Positions 40,362-44,474 of a stretch of DNA of 44,474 bases are shown here, one piece after another. This DNA comes from Planctomycetes bacterium UBA7888 (GTDB lineage: Bacteria; Planctomycetota; UBA1135): assembly GCA_002500505.1 (NCBI GenBank), contig DLRM01000066.1, forward strand, positions 1 through 44,474, given 5' to 3'. The position numbers and the translations under genes are program-made. The notes beneath the pieces are model-generated. The model did no database searches. It was given only the letters and a program-made list of their open reading frames with translations, and was not told the DNA's origin. Each line of letters opens with the position of its first letter. Position 1 is the first letter of the stretch.

Positions 40362-40847
40362 TTACTTGCGCGTAAAGCCAAGCCTTTTTTCAAATTTCCG
40401 CGTGCGACGCCGGATTTGTTCCTGGGCAATAGGGTTGCTGGGATATTCTGCTGCAAGTTCATCAAGAAGGCTAATCGCTTTTTGAATATCTATCGCGGCT
40501 TCCTTTTGGTAAGCCGCCAAGTTGATGCCTCCTTTTTCCTCATGCTCCTTTTCCGCCCATTGAAGTGTTTCTAAAGCTGCGTCGCCCAACTTGCCGGCCT
40601 TGGCCCAACGCCCATCACTTTGCCAATTGCCGTCATCTAAATCCGAAACAACTGTGGGCTTGTAAACAGGCTTCGGGTCCACCGGCATTTCGTGTTCGCT
40701 AGGGGCCTCGAGCTCAACTTCGTCTTCAGGGCTCACCGCGCCGCTTCCAAGCTCAACCAAAACCCATGCCACTCCCACGCAAATCGCTGCGGCAGACCCC
40801 GGGACAAAACCTGGGTCGTAATTCTTCTTGGGTTGACGGAGAGCCAT
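40362..40847 (-). CDS. hypothetical membrane-anchored helical protein
   Basis: A 161-residue protein with a basic N-terminus, one hydrophobic segment (about 17-38), an acidic proline-containing linker (about 40-65) and a helical C-terminal part that could form a TPR-like hairpin (about 85-150). No family recognised. It ends 2 bases before the isomerase-like gene and begins 13 bases after the three-helix membrane protein, so the three genes form one transcription unit. Confidence 0.72.
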   Translation of the reverse strand: MALRQPKKNYDPGFVPGSAAAICVGVAWVLVELGSGAVSPEDEVELEAPSEHEMPVDPKPVYKPTVVSDLDDGNWQSDGRWAKAGKLGDAALETLQWAEKEHEEKGGINLAAYQKEAAIDIQKAISLLDELAAEYPSNPIAQEQIRRRTRKFEKRLGFTRK

Positions 40848-40860
40848 TGCCTTCAGATTT

Positions 40861-41127
40861 CTAGGTAAATGTATGTCTCCTCAGAGAATAGATAATTACG
40901 CCGACCAAAACAGCAGAGTTCACAATCAGCATTCTCCACTTCCACTTCATTTCGGTTTCAGGAGCCATCGCGAACACTTTAGGGAAGATTGCAATCCCAA
41001 GCATCCAAGCCCCGACCGGCGCAAAGAAATAGCCACGCCATTCCCCCTCGCTAATAAAAATGACCCCGATGGGTAGAAAAACCACAGCCAGAAACAAGCT
41101 AAGTGCGCGGTGGGCGGGCTTAATCAT
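40861..41127 (-). CDS. hypothetical small membrane protein, three helices
   Basis: An 88-residue integral membrane protein with three predicted helices (about 9-27, 31-52 and 65-83). No catalytic motif or known family is seen. It leads the transcription unit with the 161-residue protein and the isomerase-like gene. A TAAGAT hexamer ends 6 bases before its ATG, so the mRNA is probably leaderless. Confidence 0.72.
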   Translation of the reverse strand: MIKPAHRALSLFLAVVFLPIGVIFISEGEWRGYFFAPVGAWMLGIAIFPKVFAMAPETEMKWKWRMLIVNSAVLVGVIIYSLRRHTFT

Positions 41128-41133
41128 AAATAA

Positions 41134-41139
41134 ATCTTA
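41134..41139 (-). promoter_or_regulatory. -10-like TAAGAT immediately upstream of the small membrane protein
   Basis: TAAGAT (41139 to 41134, minus strand) ends 6 bases before the ATG, and no Shine-Dalgarno is present. It matches the short-spacing pattern seen before sppA, mgtE and the gene at 34467. Confidence 0.42.
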
Positions 41140-41216
41140 GCAAAAACCCCAGTTGCGTCCTATTCCCAATTAGATGCGCGAGAGAGGGTTGAAGGGCACC
41201 TGATTATTCTCTGCGA

Positions 41217-44200
41217 TTACTCCAAGCTGGAAATGTGGCCAAATAAATCGGCAATAGATTGATCATCCAGCGAATCCAAAATACCAGTCGGCATAAAGGA
41301 GCGATTAAGGAAACGGCCTTGACGGATTTTTTTTGCCTCAACAAAAACCTGATTCCCTCCCATGAAGCCAAGGGTCGTTCCTTGGTTATCTATTTTTACG
41401 AGAAAACCTTCGTACATTCTTCCCGCATGAGTTTCGAGTCGATACACGCGATAGCCCGGCTCAAAGGCGGCATTGGGAGTTACTACAGCTCGCAGGACCG
41501 CGTCGAATTCGCGGTTGGCGGAACCGTCGAGGGGAGGGGCGACTCCACCACCCTTGCCGCCAATAGTGTGGCACGAAAGGCAAAGGGCCGTAAAAAGAGG
41601 TTCTCCACGGGTGGCGACGCCCGGTTTTGCGGCAATAGCGCGAAAGCGGTCCAGCTCTTGCTCCTGCTCTGCCGCTCTAGTTGCATCGAGAAGTCTGGGG
41701 CCCGAAGCTACAGGAGTAAGCCGCGCTCCTCCGGCCAACTGGGACAGATTGGTGTCTCGAGGAAAACTATAAATTAGACCTTGGGCACCGTGATCCAGCT
41801 TATGGCGAAAGGAGGAACGGATTTCAAAATTGCTCCGCGCATAATTCCAAATCCTGAATTCCATGAGCTCCCCGTGAGTACCTTCTTGCGGCGGAGAAGT
41901 TCTTCCAAAGTCTAGCTTCGTAAAGGTCTCGGTGTATTTCTTAGTGCCTGTGTTGTCCAGTTCTCCGTCAAGAAAAACTCGAAAAACTCCTTCCGCATCT
42001 CTGCTCACGGCAACATGGGTCCAGATTCCCGACACAATCGATCGGTTAGCAATAACTAAATCGCCGACCGCAGGCCCTCCATAAAAACGAGCCCTGGAGT
42101 CATGAAAATTCAAATCTGCACCACCGGGACGACCGAGAATTCCATCTGCATTACTGATTCCCTCGGCAAGTCGCACCCAAGCTTCTAGGGTAAATGGCCC
42201 GGACAAAGAAAGCTGGGTCGCCGAAAATTGATCGGGCTTGCCAAATAAATGCAAGGCGCTTGGCAAGGTTCTCGATTCTTTTTTCCAAAGTTTTTGCATG
42301 AAGGGGTCGTCGGGCAAAAGCTCGGCCATCCTTGCTAATACGATTGGAGAAAGAGACTCCACCGGGATGGAGCCCAGAGCGACTCCCTCCAACAATAGAG
42401 AAGCGCCAGCAATAGAGCTGGACAATCCTTCAACGACTTCTTCTCTTCCCGCGGTGTTTAAGATTTTGATTTCTTCAAGCACAAACGGAGTCGATTGAAT
42501 TTCACCGCTTTCACCAATAGCAATCAGAGAAGAGCGTCGCAATCCGCTTGGAACATCTGTACTCGTCAAACAATCCAAGACTGCGGGATCTGCGCCGGCG
42601 CCAATGCGGCGCAGTGCAGTCAAGGCACTCGCCCGCAGACTTCGTTCATTGCTTGAGTCGGAAAAAATTTGGACAACGACATCTTTCAGCATTTCCAATT
42701 GAAACACAGAAACCATTTCCACTAATAGGGCCTCTTGTCCTTGCTCTTCGGCAAGTTTGCGAAGTGGCAAGGTGAGGAGATTTTCAATTTGGTCTTGCTT
42801 AAGCCGCGAGCGCATTCTCAATATGGCATTCATCAGGCCAGAAGCCTTTTTAGGGTCTGAAAACAATTCTTGAACCAAAGGGAGATACTCTGGATTGGAT
42901 GCGCCTTGCAATAAAAGCACAAGCTCTTCCTCGTCCGGCAGGCGATCCATATCTCGCCATGCCTGCAAGAAAGGCCCAGATATAAGATTGCTCGGCAATG
43001 CAAGGGAGGCGAACAAACGATTTTCCAACGGTAGGTTGGAGACTAGTGGGCCACTCAGGAGCTTGGCAAGAGCGGCGGGGTGCTCTTCTAGTCCGCGGCG
43101 CACCAAAAAGCGTTCGAATTCTCGGTTGTAGGCCGACCCTGTGGGAACTGGGATTCCATGTCGCCCATTCCAAGGGATATCGGAGGCGTGAACAGCAGCC
43201 ATGGAGGGTTTCGCAAAGCGAATTAACTCGAGCAATTGCTCTGGAGAAGGCGTGACTTGGCGGAGCAAGCTCCGGATTGCCTCTGCCCGCACTTGAGGGT
43301 CCGGGTCGTCCACTAAGGAGCTTGCCATCCAGCCGTCTTGAACCCGCAGGGCTTCCCGCCGCAAATTTCGACTTTTGGACTCAAGCAAGCTGGAGGAAAT
43401 TTTGGGGTCAACAGGGCCAAGACTCTTTAATGCCCACAGGGCATGAATGCGTGAATCAGCCGCTGCATTGGGGTCCAGGGCAAGCTCGGCAAGCGCAGGA
43501 GATTGTCCATTTGCTTGGCGAAACATAATTTGTCGCCAAGCGGCACGCATTTCCCAAGTGGAATCACTGGTCAAGGAATTCACCAGCTCGGCATCGGATG
43601 ATTGAGTCAGGTTCGGAATTTTTTTCCGGGCTTGGCTCTCGTGTCGAACCCGCCAGATTCGCCCTCGACTTCGATCTCTTGCTGGGTGTTCTCTGGGAAC
43701 CTCATTGTGAGAAATAATTTCGTTGTACCAATCCACCACATACAAGCACCCATCCGGACCGAAAGAGATGGCAATCGGCCGAAACCACCCATCTGCCGAA
43801 GTCAAAAAATCCGGCAAGCGTGTTGCTGAATATTCGCCACTTTCGGTGTTGCTCACTTTGACCGCATTGATGGTTCCGGTAATCGGGTTTGCAACAAACA
43901 TGACAGAAGCCCAGGGGTCTGGAAAACCACCAGAGCGATTGTCGGACAAGGCCAGCCCGGAAAGTCCTGTGCCGCCAAGGTAGAAGTCCGCAATTGGGGA
44001 GGAAATTGGAGAATAGGGACGGAATTTTTCATTTCCAATTCCCGGGTAGGTGGCCCCATTTTGAAAAGGAACGACAGAATATTTCATATCATTCGCTTCT
44101 TGAATGAAAACTTCGCCCTCTCGGCCCACAGCCAAGCCCCAAATATTGTTGAAGCCGTAACCAATAATCTCGAATTTTGATCCGTCTGGAAGAAAACGAC

Positions 44201-44474
44201 CAAGTTTACAGTAATTGAATTCAACAGGCTTGTTCTTGCCGGCGATTACTTTCGAAAAGTTGAAGGCTCCTTGGGCCATGGCAATCCATCCACTCGGCAT
44301 CAAGGTGAACTGGTGTGGCATCAGGTGAGAATCCTGAACGCCAAATCCCGTCAGTAGAGTTCGTCGCTTGTCGGCTTGTCCATCTCCGCTTTCATCTTCA
44401 AGAAACAGTATTTCGCTTCCTTGGCCCAAAATGACACCATTTTCCCAGGGCAATAACCCCATGGGCATGGCAAG
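41217..44474 (-). CDS. PVC-type haem-binding dehydrogenase-like protein (5' end beyond the window)
   Basis: At least 1083 residues; the frame stays open to the right edge, so the N-terminus is missing. Order: a six-bladed-propeller, sorbosone/glucose-dehydrogenase-like part (to about 280, with GYGFNNIWGLAVGREGEVFI and FGPDGCLYVVDWYNEIISHNE), HEAT-like repeats (about 290-720), a LamG domain (about 750-930, LSGPFTLEAWVRL ... GIWTHVAVSRDAEG) and a C-terminal c-type haem domain. Haem attachment is CLSCH at residues 963-967 (bases about 41568-41582) and FMPTGILD supplies a likely axial Met. This is the Pirellula/Verrucomicrobium-type haem domain. The LamG inserted before it is uncommon. It is probably an exported or membrane-linked oxidoreductase for sugars; cofactor and substrate are not shown by sequence. 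Confidence 0.92.
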   Translation of the reverse strand, partial: LAMPMGLLPWENGVILGQGSEILFLEDESGDGQADKRRTLLTGFGVQDSHLMPHQFTLMPSGWIAMAQGAFNFSKVIAGKNKPVEFNYCKLGRFLPDGSKFEIIGYGFNNIWGLAVGREGEVFIQEANDMKYSVVPFQNGATYPGIGNEKFRPYSPISSPIADFYLGGTGLSGLALSDNRSGGFPDPWASVMFVANPITGTINAVKVSNTESGEYSATRLPDFLTSADGWFRPIAISFGPDGCLYVVDWYNEIISHNEVPREHPARDRSRGRIWRVRHESQARKKIPNLTQSSDAELVNSLTSDSTWEMRAAWRQIMFRQANGQSPALAELALDPNAAADSRIHALWALKSLGPVDPKISSSLLESKSRNLRREALRVQDGWMASSLVDDPDPQVRAEAIRSLLRQVTPSPEQLLELIRFAKPSMAAVHASDIPWNGRHGIPVPTGSAYNREFERFLVRRGLEEHPAALAKLLSGPLVSNLPLENRLFASLALPSNLISGPFLQAWRDMDRLPDEEELVLLLQGASNPEYLPLVQELFSDPKKASGLMNAILRMRSRLKQDQIENLLTLPLRKLAEEQGQEALLVEMVSVFQLEMLKDVVVQIFSDSSNERSLRASALTALRRIGAGADPAVLDCLTSTDVPSGLRRSSLIAIGESGEIQSTPFVLEEIKILNTAGREEVVEGLSSSIAGASLLLEGVALGSIPVESLSPIVLARMAELLPDDPFMQKLWKKESRTLPSALHLFGKPDQFSATQLSLSGPFTLEAWVRLAEGISNADGILGRPGGADLNFHDSRARFYGGPAVGDLVIANRSIVSGIWTHVAVSRDAEGVFRVFLDGELDNTGTKKYTETFTKLDFGRTSPPQEGTHGELMEFRIWNYARSNFEIRSSFRHKLDHGAQGLIYSFPRDTNLSQLAGGARLTPVASGPRLLDATRAAEQEQELDRFRAIAAKPGVATRGEPLFTALCLSCHTIGGKGGGVAPPLDGSANREFDAVLRAVVTPNAAFEPGYRVYRLETHAGRMYEGFLVKIDNQGTTLGFMGGNQVFVEAKKIRQGRFLNRSFMPTGILDSLDDQSIADLFGHISSLE

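Overview
The window (44,474 bases, by eye about 50% GC) looks like chromosomal DNA of a planctomycete, or a close relative in the PVC group. The evidence is a large protein that joins a sorbosone-dehydrogenase-like propeller, HEAT repeats, a LamG domain and a C-terminal CxxCH haem domain of the Pirellula/Verrucomicrobium type. Further evidence is the lipoprotein sulfatases, the two ECF sigma operons and several secreted proteins with similar C-terminal beta-rich domains. No transposase, integrase, phage gene or CRISPR array was seen. Coding density is very high: no gap between genes exceeds 300 bases, many genes overlap start-to-stop, and four convergent pairs overlap at their 3' ends.

Layout. 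1-5288: a partial MscS channel (runs off the left edge), a secreted subtilase, SppA protease and a TPR lipoprotein. 5368-8795 (+): a tight operon of HAD phosphatase, MoxR ATPase, a glutaminase-type amidohydrolase and NAD synthetase, apparently a glutamine-dependent NAD synthetase split into two genes. 8792-13157 (-): an ECF sigma / membrane anti-sigma / RseB-like lipoprotein / HEAT-protein operon headed by a very good ECF-type promoter, then a small helical protein. 13329-22944: a calcium-repeat protein, tRNA-Arg(CCG), a DUF5916-type outer-membrane protein, an M12-like metallopeptidase with a strong terminator, and an operon of a secreted branching-enzyme-like GH13 plus two tandem LamG-like paralogues. 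23089-25731 (-): mnmH and purF. 25834-28236 (+): a second, larger secreted subtilase.

28230-34401 (-): mgtE, a signal peptidase I with a large insertion, a second ECF sigma, its probable anti-sigma, a Spy/DUF3106-like periplasmic protein and a membrane-bound alkaline-phosphatase-superfamily enzyme. 34467-36741 (+): an unrecognised protein overlapping an HMGL/IPMS-family aldolase. 36876-39556 (+): two FGly-type lipoprotein sulfatases, convergent with a sugar isomerase/epimerase-like gene and two small membrane proteins (39538-41127, -). 41217-44474 (-): the haem-domain protein, cut by the right edge.

Themes. Most of the window serves the cell envelope and extracellular polymers: proteases, sulfatases, glucan enzymes, export peptidase and stress sigma factors. 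Five secreted proteins end in a similar domain of about 100 residues, possibly a common sorting or attachment module. Several operon-leading genes have a -10-like hexamer only 6-11 bases before the start codon and no Shine-Dalgarno, which suggests leaderless mRNAs. All functions are read from sequence motifs by eye; no database search was run.
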